64,000 bases of DNA from Croceibacterium xixiisoli (GCF_009827305.1 NZ_WTYJ01000001.1:1302001-1366000), one strand, 5' to 3'; positions 7,406-15,576 are shown, numbered from the stretch's first letter. Numbers and translations: made by a program. The notes: a model not told the origin generated them from the letters alone.

Positions 7406-8194
7406 GTGAGCGAACAGACCCCAGCCGTGCAGATCATCGATATGGTGTTCCCCGGCGATACCAACCACCATGGCACGCTGTTCGGCGGGGTGGCGCTGGC
7501 GCATATGGACAAGGTCGCCTTCCTGGCCGCCACCCGCCATGGCCGGGCCAGCTTCGTCACCGCCGCATCGGAAAAGATCGACTTCGCCAGCCCCGCTTAT
7601 GCCGGCGAAATGGTGGAGGCGACCGGGCGCATCGTGCGGGTCGGGCGCAGTTCGCTCGATTGCGAAGTCGAGCTCGTGGCCGAAGCGCTGGTTTCAGGCG
7701 AGCGGCGGCTGTGCACGCGTGGGCGCTTCACACTGGTGGCGGTGAAGGAACCCGGCACGCGCCTGCCGCTCCCGCCGCTGGACGCAGATCCTGCGCCTGC
7801 CGTTCCCGACACCATGCTGCGCACCGTGGACATGGTCTTCCCGTCGCAGACCAATCATTACGGCACGCTCTATGGCGGCGATGCGCTCAAGATTATGGGC
7901 AAGGCCGCCTTCATCTGCGCCACCCGCCACACCCGCTCGGTGATCGTCATGGCCTCGAGCGACCGGATCGATTTCGTCTCCGCCATCCGGACGGGCGAGA
8001 TGGTCGAACTGGCCTCGCAGGTCGTCTACACCGGGCGCAGCTCGGTCGTGGTCGCGGTGGAGCTCTGGGCCGAAGATCTGCTGACCGGCGAAAGGCGGCG
8101 CGCGGCCTGCGCCGGTTTCACCATGGTCTCCGTCGATGATCAGGGCCGGCCGACCCCGATCGTCGCCCAATCTGCGCAGGAGCCTGCGCTGTAG
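7406..8194 (+). CDS. Double-hotdog acyl-CoA thioesterase under a cobalamin riboswitch
   Basis: A 262-residue cytoplasmic protein made of two tandem hotdog domains of the YciA/BFIT type, about residues 8-115 and 138-250. Each repeat carries the same signature: DMVFPGDTNHHGTLFGG in the first and DMVFPSQTNHYGTLYGG in the second, followed by SEKIDF or SDRIDF. These enzymes hydrolyse acyl-CoA to free acid and CoA, and the Asn/His-Gly-Thr region forms the active-site cradle. The GTG start lies 10 bases after AGGAAG. The nearest upstream element is a full cobalamin riboswitch with no intervening gene, so B12 status probably controls it. The acyl substrate is unknown. Confidence 0.93.
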   Translation: MSEQTPAVQIIDMVFPGDTNHHGTLFGGVALAHMDKVAFLAATRHGRASFVTAASEKIDFASPAYAGEMVEATGRIVRVGRSSLDCEVELVAEALVSGERRLCTRGRFTLVAVKEPGTRLPLPPLDADPAPAVPDTMLRTVDMVFPSQTNHYGTLYGGDALKIMGKAAFICATRHTRSVIVMASSDRIDFVSAIRTGEMVELASQVVYTGRSSVVVAVELWAEDLLTGERRRAACAGFTMVSVDDQGRPTPIVAQSAQEPAL

Positions 8195-8200
8195 GCGCAC

Positions 8201-8842
8201 TCATCCCGCCGTGCGGAAGGTCAGATTGTAACGCAGCGCCCCGGTGGCGGGATGCAGCCCATCCTTCAGCGGGGCAATGCCGTGGAAGTTCATCCGCGAC
8301 GGTCCGCCCCACACCACCACATCGCCATGGAACAGCGCGTGGCGTGCCGCCCGTCCGGCGCGGCTTTCGCCACCCCACAGGAACACGGCGGGCAGGCCCA
8401 GGGACACCGAAACGATCGGCGCGCGCCGGTCCTGCTCGTCCCGGTCCTGATGCAGGGTCAGCTGGGTGCCGGGCTCATACCGGTTGATCAGGCAGGCATC
8501 GGGCGCAAAATCGGCAAAGCCGGCCTGCGCGGCGGCATCCTGCGCCAATGTCCGGAACAGCACCGGCATGGCAGGCCAAGGCTCCCCGCTCAGCGGGTCG
8601 CGCGCGGCATAGCGATACCCGCCCCGGTCGGAGACCCAGCCGAGCGGGCCGCAATTGCTCATCGCCACCGACATGCGCCGCCCGCCCGGCGTTTCCATAT
8701 GCCGAAACGGCGCTGCCGCCGTCAGCGCGGCAATCGCCGCCACCAGCGGCTCGGCATGGGACAGGGCAAACCCGCCCAGCAACACGGCCCCCTCCGACAG
8801 GCGGATCTGCCGGCGATCCGCCCCAAAAAGATCAGGCTGCAT
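8201..8842 (-). CDS. alkB: AlkB-type 2OG-Fe(II) dioxygenase (DNA/RNA alkylation repair)
   Basis: A 213-residue AlkB homologue, close in length to the E. coli enzyme, which removes N1-methyladenine and N3-methylcytosine by oxidation. The iron ligands are visible as HQD (LTLHQDRDE, near 131) and the distal His (FHGIAPL, near 187), and the 2-oxoglutarate-binding arginines lie in RYNLTFR at the C-terminus. SVSLGLPAVFLWGG and HGDVVVWGGPSR are typical of bacterial AlkB. It is the second gene of a two-gene unit, starting 1 base after the stop of the upstream gene. It converges on the thioesterase gene 6 bases away. Confidence 0.93.
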   Translation of the reverse strand: MQPDLFGADRRQIRLSEGAVLLGGFALSHAEPLVAAIAALTAAAPFRHMETPGGRRMSVAMSNCGPLGWVSDRGGYRYAARDPLSGEPWPAMPVLFRTLAQDAAAQAGFADFAPDACLINRYEPGTQLTLHQDRDEQDRRAPIVSVSLGLPAVFLWGGESRAGRAARHALFHGDVVVWGGPSRMNFHGIAPLKDGLHPATGALRYNLTFRTAG

Positions 8843-8843
8843 G

Positions 8844-9479
8844 CTAGTCGGTTGTGGAACCGGCGATGATCGTCAGCCGGCGCGATTGCGGGGTGTAGAG
8901 GCTGAAGAGATAAACCCCCCACCATTCCATGCCCGCTTCGAAATAGGGGGAAACCTCGGCCAGGGCGGGGCTGGTCCAGTCGCGGATTTCGGTGATCGCA
9001 TAGCCGGGCAGAATGAAGCTGCGGATGCTGTCGAACAGATCCTGTATTTCCAACGGCTCGGCCTGCAGGCCATAGGGCGGCTCGGTAAAGGCGAGCGCAA
9101 ACTGGCCACCTTCGCCGACATTGGGCAGGCCCATGCTGCCATTCTCGACGCTATGCCCCTGCAGATCGATCAGCAGCGGATCTTCCAGCTCGATGCCGCC
9201 AGCCAGCGTCCAGGTGCCGCGCTTGAGCAATTGCCCGGCTTCGGGATCGAACCATTCGCCCAGAAACTCCGCCCCGCCGATAACCCGGCTGCCCGATTGC
9301 CGCAGCGCATCGGCATCGAACGGCGCGTCTTCGGGCAGAGCAGGGCGCAAAGTCTGCTCGATCGCCTCCAGCACCTCGGCTTCGCTGCCATCGCTGTCGT
9401 CGAACACGGCAAAATCGAGCACGCCACCGATGGCGCTGTAACGATCGAAGGCGGCGGGCAGGGCGGTCAGGCGTTCCAT
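8844..9479 (-). CDS. Conserved hypothetical protein co-transcribed with alkB
   Basis: A 211-residue acidic soluble protein without signal peptide or membrane segments. I do not recognise a family. It begins MERLTALPAAFDRYSAIGG and contains a Gly/Asp-rich centre and a C-terminus with EWWGVYLFSLYTPQSRRLTI that looks like a beta hairpin. It stops 1 base before the alkB start, so the two share a transcript. Coding potential is supported by regular codon-position GC bias and by the tight packing. A role in alkylation damage is only a guess from its neighbour. Confidence 0.75.
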   Translation of the reverse strand: MERLTALPAAFDRYSAIGGVLDFAVFDDSDGSEAEVLEAIEQTLRPALPEDAPFDADALRQSGSRVIGGAEFLGEWFDPEAGQLLKRGTWTLAGGIELEDPLLIDLQGHSVENGSMGLPNVGEGGQFALAFTEPPYGLQAEPLEIQDLFDSIRSFILPGYAITEIRDWTSPALAEVSPYFEAGMEWWGVYLFSLYTPQSRRLTIIAGSTTD

Positions 9480-9561
9480 AATGGGGTGTGTAGAGTGAAT
9501 TCGAAGCAGCTGCCATGGTCATCAGGAATGCAGCCGGATCGTGGCTCGCAATCTTGAGTTG

Positions 9562-9576
9562 GTGCAACAGTTGCAC
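9562..9576. promoter_or_regulatory. 15-bp palindromic operator of the DUF4160/DUF2442 pair
   Basis: GTGCAAC-A-GTTGCAC is a perfect palindrome (7+1+7) centred 19 bases upstream of the first ATG of the DUF4160 gene. Its position and the helix-turn-helix in the second gene product suggest autoregulation, as is usual for toxin-antitoxin operons. The binding partner is inferred. Confidence 0.6.
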
Positions 9577-9587
9577 TATCAAGGCGT

Positions 9588-9815
9588 ATGGTGACGATGT
9601 TTCGCGGCCCGCGCTGGAAAATTGCGATCTATGCTCGTGATCACGGCATTCCGCATTTTCATATCGAAGGCCCGGATTTTCGCTGCTCGGTGGCGATTGC
9701 GTCGCTGGAACTGATAGTAGGAACCGTACCTGCGTCAGTGCTTTCGGGCGCCTTGGAATGGGCTCAACCGAACCAGCAATTGCTCATGCAGACATGGCAG
9801 GAATTGAACGGATGA
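9588..9815 (+). CDS. DUF4160 family protein (toxin-like partner)
   Basis: A 75-residue protein with the DUF4160 core: FRGPRWKIAIYARDHGIPHFHIEGPDF, where the HFHI motif is the family hallmark, followed by a WQEL C-terminus. DUF4160 genes are commonly followed by DUF2442 genes, and such pairs are suspected, not proven, toxin-antitoxin modules. Its TGA overlaps the ATG of the next gene. An in-frame ATG three codons in is an alternative start. Biochemical activity of the family is not established to my knowledge. Confidence 0.85.
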   Translation: MVTMFRGPRWKIAIYARDHGIPHFHIEGPDFRCSVAIASLELIVGTVPASVLSGALEWAQPNQQLLMQTWQELNG

Positions 9816-10264
9816 ACATCAGCGAAAAGGCGCGAACCATTGCAGCGGTTCAGGTCATCGGTCGGACCTCGCTCCGCCTGTCGTGGTCGGATGAGACGCA
9901 GGTCGATCTCGATCTGGCGGCGATGCTCGATGATCCTGCACTGGCTGGTTTGCGTGACGAAGCGGAATTTGCCAGCGTTGCCGTTGGCGACTGGGGACAC
10001 AGCCTGGTCTGGCCTTCCGGTATCGAATTGGGGGCAGATACACTCTGGCTCGAAACGCTTTCGGCGAAGGGGACCCAGGATGTTCGCCTGTTTCTCGAAT
10101 GGCGGTTGCGCCATGGTCTGTCCCTAACCAAGGCGGCTGAGGCGTTGGGCATATCGCGCCGCATGGTTGCCTATTATTCCAATGGAGAGAAGCAGGTGCC
10201 CAAGGCGATCCTGCTGGCGTGTCGTGGATGGGAAGTCAGCCAGGGGACCTACCAGGCAGCCTGA
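9812..10264 (+). CDS. DUF2442 and HTH protein (antitoxin-like partner)
   Basis: A 150-residue protein with an N-terminal DUF2442 domain (about 12-85; RTSLRLSWSDETQVDLDLAAML) and a C-terminal XRE-like helix-turn-helix (about 105-135; LSLTKAAEALGISRRMVAYY). The start overlaps the preceding stop by four bases (ATGA), giving translational coupling. The architecture fits a DNA-binding antitoxin or repressor that acts on the palindrome at 9562-9576. Single-copy transcriptional regulator with no toxin role is the alternative. Confidence 0.85.
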   Translation: MNISEKARTIAAVQVIGRTSLRLSWSDETQVDLDLAAMLDDPALAGLRDEAEFASVAVGDWGHSLVWPSGIELGADTLWLETLSAKGTQDVRLFLEWRLRHGLSLTKAAEALGISRRMVAYYSNGEKQVPKAILLACRGWEVSQGTYQAA

Positions 10265-10408
10265 CGATGGTTAGCTGCAATCGGGTGTCCAGCCGGATCA
10301 TCGGTCTGGTGATGGCGCGTGGCTTCCGGATGGCTGCATAAAAGAGCGTTGGAAAGCCAGCGTTGGCGGCGCTAGGCGCGCAGATCATTCCCTTGCCCGA
10401 GAATTGCC

Positions 10409-11341
10409 GTGCTCTCCGTCCTGCTCATCATCCTGCCCATCTTCGCGCTGATCCTGGCCGGCTGGGGCGCGCGCCGGATGGGCGTGCTGGGGCCGCAGGC
10501 GGCGACCGAAATCAACCGTTTCGTGGTGTGGCTGGCGCTGCCCGCGCTGCTGTTCGGCATCATGGCGAAGGCCCATTGGGGCGAGGTGTGGCAGCCCGAT
10601 TTCATCGGCACCTTCGTCGGCGGGGCGCTGGCGGTGTTCGTGCTGACGCTGCTGTGGCGCCGCCGCAGCCGCCCGCTGGCCGATGCGGCCATCGATGGGC
10701 TGAACGCGGGCTATGCCAACACCGCCTTTCTCGGCTTCCCCCTGATGCTGGCGGTATTCGGATCGGCAGGGCTGGCGCCGACGCTGATCGCCACCATCCT
10801 GACCGTCTGCGTGCTGTTTGCCGGCGCCCTGATCGTGGTGGATATCGGCCTGCAGACCGGCGGCAGCAAGCGCGCGATGCTGGCCAATCTGCTGAAATCG
10901 CTGGCCCGCAACCCGCTGGTGCTCTCGCCAGCGGCCGGCGCTCTGTTCCTGCTGGCCGGGTGGGAACTGCCCGCACCGGTGGATCGCTTCGTCACTCTGC
11001 TGGGCGGCGCGGCATCGCCCTGCGCGCTGGTCGGGCTCGGCCTGTTTCTGGCCGATGCGCCCGCCGGGAAGGCCGCCGCCGGGCGCGTGGTCGCCGCGCT
11101 GGTGGCGCTCAAGCTGCTGGTCCAGCCGCTGCTGACCTGGCTGCTGGCCGCCCATGTGTTTCACCTCAGCCCGGCGATGACCGGCGCGGCGGTGCTGCTG
11201 GCAGCGCTGCCCACCGGCACCGGGCCTTTCATGGCCGCCGAATTCCACGGGCGCGAAGCCGGCGTCACCGCGCGGGTGATCCTGCTCTCAACCATATTGT
11301 CCCTCGCCACGCTCACGGTGTTGCTGACCGTGATCGGGTGA
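10409..11341 (+). CDS. AEC-family transporter (auxin efflux carrier type)
   Basis: A 310-residue inner-membrane protein with about ten hydrophobic segments and the inverted-repeat layout of the AEC family. It starts at a GTG and opens MLSVLLIILPIFALILAGW, typical of bacterial members annotated as malonate or auxin-like carriers. GYANTAFLGFPL near 105 and ASPCALVGLGLFL near 205 match the crossover helices of this family, the first containing the family's conserved Asn. Substrate unknown, probably a small carboxylate. It stands alone, followed by REP-like palindromes. Confidence 0.88.
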   Translation: MLSVLLIILPIFALILAGWGARRMGVLGPQAATEINRFVVWLALPALLFGIMAKAHWGEVWQPDFIGTFVGGALAVFVLTLLWRRRSRPLADAAIDGLNAGYANTAFLGFPLMLAVFGSAGLAPTLIATILTVCVLFAGALIVVDIGLQTGGSKRAMLANLLKSLARNPLVLSPAAGALFLLAGWELPAPVDRFVTLLGGAASPCALVGLGLFLADAPAGKAAAGRVVAALVALKLLVQPLLTWLLAAHVFHLSPAMTGAAVLLAALPTGTGPFMAAEFHGREAGVTARVILLSTILSLATLTVLLTVIG

Positions 11342-11393
11342 CGCGTCAGCGGCTGGCGCTCAAACCTACCCCGCTGCGACTGGGTCTGCTGCG

Positions 11394-11457
11394 CTTCCCG
11401 CAAGCGGGAAGGGCTCGATCCAGCGCAACGCGACTCCCCTCCCGCTTGCGGGAGGGG
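11394..11457. repeat. Pair of REP-like palindromes in opposite orientation
   Basis: CTTCCCGC-AA-GCGGGAAG (11394-11411) and CCCCTCCCGC-TT-GCGGGAGGGG (11436-11457) share the CCCGC/GCGGG core with inverted centres, separated by 24 bases. The second copy with its flank GGGGGTGGGCA recurs at 17113-17134. The pair lies between convergent genes and could act as a bidirectional terminator or an mRNA-protecting element. Confidence 0.75.
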
Positions 11458-11505
11458 CTGGGGGTGGGCAGGAAGCCACAGTTTTACCAGCAAGCGCCGC
11501 CCCAC

Positions 11506-12222
11506 TCACGCGGCGTCGTGAAAAATCACCCCCAGCGTATGGCGCAATCCGCTGGTCAGTCTGCTCACCCCATGGCGCATGGTCACGCGATAATCGCCGC
11601 GCGTGCCGCGGTGCGGGCGGATGTTGACGGCAAAGATCACCGCATCGCCCCGGCGCAGCGGCACCACCATCGCGCGGGACTGCATGCGGGGGCGCTGTTC
11701 GGTCAGCACGAATTCCCCGCCGGTGAAATCATCGCCGGGTTCCGACAACAGCACGGCAATCTGCAGCGGGAAGACATGCTCGCCATACAAATCCTGATGC
11801 AGGCAATTGTAGTCGCCGGTCCGATATTGCAGCAGCAGTGGCGTCGGGCGGCGCTGCCCGGCGGCATGGCAGCGCTCCAGAAAATCGGCATGATCGGCGG
11901 GAAAACGCGGCGCCAGTCCCATGCGTTCGTGCCAGCGATTGGCCAGGGCTGACAGCGGCGGATAGGCTGCCTCACGCAAGGCCTGCACCACCGGCGGTAG
12001 CGGATAGGCGAAATAGCGATATTCCCCCTGGCCGAAGCCATGCCGCGCCATGTGGATATGGCTGCGAAATCCCTCCCCGGTTTCATACAGCGCGGCCAGA
12101 TCGCCGCATTGCCCGGCCGACAGCAGGCCCGGAATCACGGCCCATCCTTCACGATCGAGATCGGCGACGATCGCCGGCCAGTCCGCGCCGGTAATGCGCG
12201 TGTGCATGTCGGTATCCATCAT
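11506..12222 (-). CDS. 2OG-Fe(II) oxygenase of the DUF2086 type
   Basis: A 238-residue iron/2-oxoglutarate oxygenase. The HxD pair appears as CLHQDLYGEHVFPLQIAVLL near 150, and the distal iron and 2OG ligands as RHTLGVIFHDA at the C-terminus. GDYNCLHQDLYG and RRGDAVIFAVNIRPHRGTRG are characteristic of a family often found beside DNA-repair genes such as alkB or ada. The adjacent ATG ATG at 12222/12219 are the likely starts. A TTG two codons earlier is possible. Substrate not known. Another oxygenase, AlkB, lies 3 kb upstream. Confidence 0.85.
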   Translation of the reverse strand: MMDTDMHTRITGADWPAIVADLDREGWAVIPGLLSAGQCGDLAALYETGEGFRSHIHMARHGFGQGEYRYFAYPLPPVVQALREAAYPPLSALANRWHERMGLAPRFPADHADFLERCHAAGQRRPTPLLLQYRTGDYNCLHQDLYGEHVFPLQIAVLLSEPGDDFTGGEFVLTEQRPRMQSRAMVVPLRRGDAVIFAVNIRPHRGTRGDYRVTMRHGVSRLTSGLRHTLGVIFHDAA

Positions 12223-12279
12223 ACGCAAGCTCTGGCGCAGGGCAGGGGGCGGTGCACCCCGTTTCCTGCGCCCGAACCG

Positions 12280-12873
12280 TCACCCCTTCACAAACAGCGG
12301 CGCCCCGACAAAATCCTCCGCCGCCACCTGATCGATCTCGCGCGCAATGCCCCGGGTCAGGGCGGCGGGCACGATCACGCGGAAACCGCGCGCGATCAGC
12401 CCGTCGATCGCCCAGCGCACGCAGTAATCGGCGGCAACCCCGATCACCTCGACCTCCTTGACGCCGGCCTGTTGCAGGTCGGCAAAAAAATCCTCCCGCA
12501 ACACCGGCGGCGCAGCGGCATCGCGCGCATCCTGCATCGTCAGGCCATCTTCCGCCCACATGTCGAACACGGTCTTTTCCAGCCGCCACACGGGAATGGC
12601 CGGATCGATCACCCGCTCGTCCAGCATGTTGCGCCAGCCGTCGCTGCCGCGCACGCAGTGGATCGGGAAAGCCTCCGCCTCTGCCGAACCGGCATAGGCC
12701 TGCGGATCATGCGTGTCATAGGTGAACAGCACGCCGGCCGTCTTGGCGGGATCGCGCGCGGCCAGCCAGGCGTTCATCGGGTCGATCAGTGCATCCGCAC
12801 CCGCCACGCTCAACGCGCTATCGGCGGCCATGAAATCCTTCTGCGTATCAATCACGATCACGAAGCGTGTCAT
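12280..12873 (-). CDS. pncA: Nicotinamidase-like cysteine hydrolase (isochorismatase superfamily)
   Basis: A 197-residue cytoplasmic enzyme predicted to hydrolyse nicotinamide to nicotinate and ammonia. The triad of the superfamily is present: Asp in VIDTQKDF (about 8), Lys in LEKTVFDMW (about 100) and Cys in AADYCVRWA (about 149). The metal-site residues of nicotinamidases also appear, DTH in YDTHDPQ and His in FPIHC. It is transcribed away from the NrtR-SPFH-kinase-PncB operon, across a shared control region, which supports a NAD-salvage role. Members acting on other amides exist, so the symbol is tentative. Confidence 0.8.
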   Translation of the reverse strand: MTRFVIVIDTQKDFMAADSALSVAGADALIDPMNAWLAARDPAKTAGVLFTYDTHDPQAYAGSAEAEAFPIHCVRGSDGWRNMLDERVIDPAIPVWRLEKTVFDMWAEDGLTMQDARDAAAPPVLREDFFADLQQAGVKEVEVIGVAADYCVRWAIDGLIARGFRVIVPAALTRGIAREIDQVAAEDFVGAPLFVKG

Positions 12874-12893
12874 CGTCGGTCTCCTTGTTGGCA

Positions 12894-12927
12894 TTGACAT
12901 ATATCCGAATCACACATAAGTAAAGTG
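12894..12927 (+). promoter_or_regulatory. nrtR promoter with a palindromic operator over the -10 box
   Basis: TTGACA (12894-12899) and TAAGTA (12917-12922) are spaced by 17 bases. The -10 lies inside an imperfect 15-base palindrome, CACATAAGTAAAGTG (12913-12927), with conserved half-sites CAC-N-T-N-A. It sits between the divergent hydrolase and nrtR genes. NrtR proteins are known to repress NAD genes from AT-rich palindromes, so autoregulation here is plausible but inferred. Confidence 0.6.
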
Positions 12928-12951
12928 CAGATTGAATATAAGGGTGCAGAC

Positions 12952-13668
12952 ATGGACGAGCGCGAATTCCTGCAGGGTTATGATCCCGCCGCCTATGACC
13001 GGCCATCGCTCACGGTCGATCTGGTGTTGTTCGGCATTAGCCAGGGCCAGCCGGCCGTGTTGCTGCTGCGCCGGGACGATCACCCCTTTGCCAATCACTG
13101 GGCCCTGCCGGGTGGCTTCGTCGCGATGGATGAAGGGCTGGAGGATGCGGCGCAGCGCGTGCTGGCGGACAAGGCCCGGTTGCAGGCTGCCCATGTCCAT
13201 CTCGAACAGCTCTACACCTTCGGCGCCGTCGATCGCGATCCGCGCATGCGCATCATCTCGGTCGCCTGGCTGGCCCTGCTGGACGACACTGCCTTTGCCT
13301 CCGCGCTGGCCGGCAATCCGGCGCTGATCCCGGCGCGGGTGGTGCTGGACGGCGATCACGCGACCGTGATCGATCCGGACGGCGCCGCGCTGCCGATCGC
13401 CTTCGACCATGCGCAGATCATCGCGCTGGCGCTGACCCGGCTGCGCGGCAAGCTCGACTATTCCGATGTCGGTTTCGCGCTGCTGCCCGCCTGCTTCACC
13501 CTGCGCGAATTGCAGCATGTGCACGAAGCGATCCTGGGCACGCCGCTCAACAAGCCTGCCTTCCGCCGGCGCATGCTGGACAAGGGCTGGCTCACCCCCA
13601 CCGGCACGCGGGAACAGGGCACATCCTATCGCCCGGCCGAACTCTATCGCGTCACCAATTCTGTTTGA
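12952..13668 (+). CDS. nrtR: NrtR-type Nudix-HTH transcriptional regulator of NAD metabolism
   Basis: A 238-residue protein with an N-terminal Nudix fold (about 20-150; DLVLFGISQGQPAVLLLRR and ALPGGFV) whose Nudix box is degenerate (GLEDAAQRVLADKARL), as in regulators that sense ADP-ribose without hydrolysing it. The C-terminal part (CFTLRELQHVHEAILG, then FRRRMLDKGWL) is the winged-helix domain that defines NrtR. An RBS (AAGGG) precedes the ATG. It heads an operon with SPFH, NAD-kinase-like and pncB genes and diverges from a nicotinamidase-like gene, all targets expected of NrtR. Confidence 0.88.
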   Translation: MDEREFLQGYDPAAYDRPSLTVDLVLFGISQGQPAVLLLRRDDHPFANHWALPGGFVAMDEGLEDAAQRVLADKARLQAAHVHLEQLYTFGAVDRDPRMRIISVAWLALLDDTAFASALAGNPALIPARVVLDGDHATVIDPDGAALPIAFDHAQIIALALTRLRGKLDYSDVGFALLPACFTLRELQHVHEAILGTPLNKPAFRRRMLDKGWLTPTGTREQGTSYRPAELYRVTNSV

Positions 13669-13678
13669 GGAGGATATC

Positions 13679-14659
13679 ATGGCAACGATCCGCAACTATG
13701 GCTTCATTTCGCAATTGCGCAGCGAAGCGAGCAGCCACATCATCCGCTTCCGCAAGGGGCGCGTGGCCGCCAGCGGGCGCGGGCTGGTGTTCTGGTTCCG
13801 CCCGGAAACCGCCAGCATCGCCGAAATTCCGATGGATGACCGCGAAATGACCCTGTTCGTGCGCGGCCGCAGCCAGGATTTCCAGGCTGTCTCCGTGCAG
13901 GGCACGATCGGCTGGCATGTGACAGAGCCCGAACGGCTGGCCGAACGTGTTGATTTCAGCATCGGCCTCGCCACCGGCCGGCTGCAGAGCGAACCGGTCG
14001 AGAAGATCGAGGCGCGCATCGCCGGCATCGCCAACCAGGCCGTGCTGCAATATCTGGCCGGCCGGCCGGTGCGCGCCTTGCTGGACGAAGGGCCCGAACC
14101 CTTGCGGCAGACGCTGGCCGTGGCGCTGGCAGCCGATCCGGCGCTGGTGGAAATCGGCGTGGCGGCAGTGGCCGTGCGGCTGACCGGGCTGGCCCCCAGC
14201 AGCGAGCTGGAACGTGCGCTGCAAACGCCCACCTTCGAAGCCCTGCAGCAGAAGGCAGATGAGGCCAGCTTCGAACGCCGCGCGCTGGCGGTGGAGAAGG
14301 AACGCGCCATTGCCGAAAACGAACTGGCCACCCGCACCGAGCTGGCCCGCCGCGAAAAGCAGCTGATCGCGGAGGAAGCGGACAATGCCCGCAACCGCGC
14401 CACCGGTATTGCCGAGGCCGGCCAGGTGGAGGCAGAGGCTGAAGCCAACCGCATCCGCATGATCGAAGGGGCCAAGGTCGATGCCGAACAGCAGCGGATC
14501 GCCGTCTATCGCGATCTGCCCCCCGCCGTGCTGATGGGGCTGGCGGCGCAGCAACTGGCCGGCAAGCTGGACAAGATCGAACATGTGAACATCACACCCG
14601 ATCTGCTGGCCAGCGTGCTGGGCGAATTCCGCAAACCGCCGGCCCTGCCGGAACGGTAA
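13679..14659 (+). CDS. SPFH/band-7 domain protein in a NAD operon
   Basis: A 326-residue prohibitin/stomatin-type protein. An SPFH domain covers about 20-200 (FRKGRVAASGRGLVFWFRPETASI, DREMTLFVRGRSQDF). It is followed by a charged Ala/Glu/Arg coiled coil (about 210-285; VEKERAIAENELATRTELARREKQ) and a C-terminal hydrophobic patch. There is no obvious N-terminal membrane anchor, unlike flotillins or HflK, so it may assemble in the cytoplasm or bind the membrane peripherally. AGGAGG lies 6 bases before the ATG and overlaps the nrtR end. Its presence between nrtR and pncB suggests a scaffold linked to NAD turnover, which is inference. Confidence 0.85.
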   Translation: MATIRNYGFISQLRSEASSHIIRFRKGRVAASGRGLVFWFRPETASIAEIPMDDREMTLFVRGRSQDFQAVSVQGTIGWHVTEPERLAERVDFSIGLATGRLQSEPVEKIEARIAGIANQAVLQYLAGRPVRALLDEGPEPLRQTLAVALAADPALVEIGVAAVAVRLTGLAPSSELERALQTPTFEALQQKADEASFERRALAVEKERAIAENELATRTELARREKQLIAEEADNARNRATGIAEAGQVEAEAEANRIRMIEGAKVDAEQQRIAVYRDLPPAVLMGLAAQQLAGKLDKIEHVNITPDLLASVLGEFRKPPALPER

Positions 14660-14674
14660 GGGAGGGGAGCTGCC

Positions 14675-15568
14675 ATGTCCGCCATTCCACCCCGCGCGGT
14701 GTTCGTGACGCGCGAAAGCGATTACGAACTGCTGCTCGCCCGCCATGCCACCCGCGATCAGGCGCGGTTCTTCCTCGATACGCGCGGCCAGCGGATAGAG
14801 GAGGTGGAGGCGCGCCATCACCATTTCCAGGCCGTGCTCGCCAGTGCGCGCGGGGCGGTGCCGGGCGACTGGCGCCAGGCGCTGGTGCGGCGCGCGGATC
14901 TGGACCGCTTCCTGTTCGCGCCGCAGGATGTGGTGGTGGCCGTGGGGCAGGATGGGCTGGTGGCGAATGTCGCCAAATATCTGGCCGGCCAGCCGGTGAT
15001 CGGCATCAATCCGGCGCCCGATCTCTATGATGGCGTGCTGGTCCGCTTCGCCGTCGATCGCCTCAACCAGCTGCTGCGCGCCAGCGTGGCGCAGGCGGCG
15101 GCGGTGGAGCCGCGCACCATGGTTCAGGCGCTGCTCGACAATGGCGAAACGCTGACCGCGCTGAACGAAATCTTCATCGGCCACCGCAGCCATCAATCGG
15201 CGCGCTATCGCATCGAACTGGCGACAGAGGCCGAAGATCACAGCTCCTCCGGCCTCATCGTCGCCTCGGGCACCGGCGCGACCGGCTGGGCCCGCTCGAT
15301 TGCGGAGGCAACGCAATGCGCGCTGTCTTTGCAACCCGTGGAGCCGGCGGTCGGCTACTGGGTGCGCGAGCCTTTCCCCAGCCGGGCGACCGGCACCACC
15401 ATGCGCGCCGGGCGGCTCACCGATCAGCCCTTGATCGTCACCTCCCGCATGAACGATGGCGGGGTGATCTTCGCCGACGGCATCGAACAGGATTTCATCG
15501 CATTCGACTGGGGCCGCCAGGTGCGCCTGGCACCCGCGCCCCGCGCTCTCAATCTCGTGACCGGATAG
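14675..15568 (+). CDS. Divergent NAD-kinase-like protein
   Basis: A 297-residue protein with the NAD kinase / diacylglycerol kinase fold. The NE motif (LNEIFIGH, near 169) and the loop SGTGATGW (near 200, equivalent to the PTGSTAY loop) are present. The nucleotide-binding GGDGT motif is altered to [10 protein letters not shown] near 90, with Gln and Leu replacing Gly and Thr. The catalytic Asp of the motif remains. It could phosphorylate NAD with changed phosphate-donor use, or act on another substrate or as a sensor. Located between the SPFH gene and pncB in the NrtR operon. Confidence 0.75.
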   Translation: MSAIPPRAVFVTRESDYELLLARHATRDQARFFLDTRGQRIEEVEARHHHFQAVLASARGAVPGDWRQALVRRADLDRFLFAPQDVVVAVGQDGLVANVAKYLAGQPVIGINPAPDLYDGVLVRFAVDRLNQLLRASVAQAAAVEPRTMVQALLDNGETLTALNEIFIGHRSHQSARYRIELATEAEDHSSSGLIVASGTGATGWARSIAEATQCALSLQPVEPAVGYWVREPFPSRATGTTMRAGRLTDQPLIVTSRMNDGGVIFADGIEQDFIAFDWGRQVRLAPAPRALNLVTG

Positions 15569-15576
15569 GATTTTCC

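Noticed and set aside
7330-8139. Open frame starting right after the cobalamin riboswitch in another frame
   Set aside because: Begins MRNTLFPGVLARGCLPC but then becomes Arg/Gly-rich, a frame-shifted shadow of the thioesterase.
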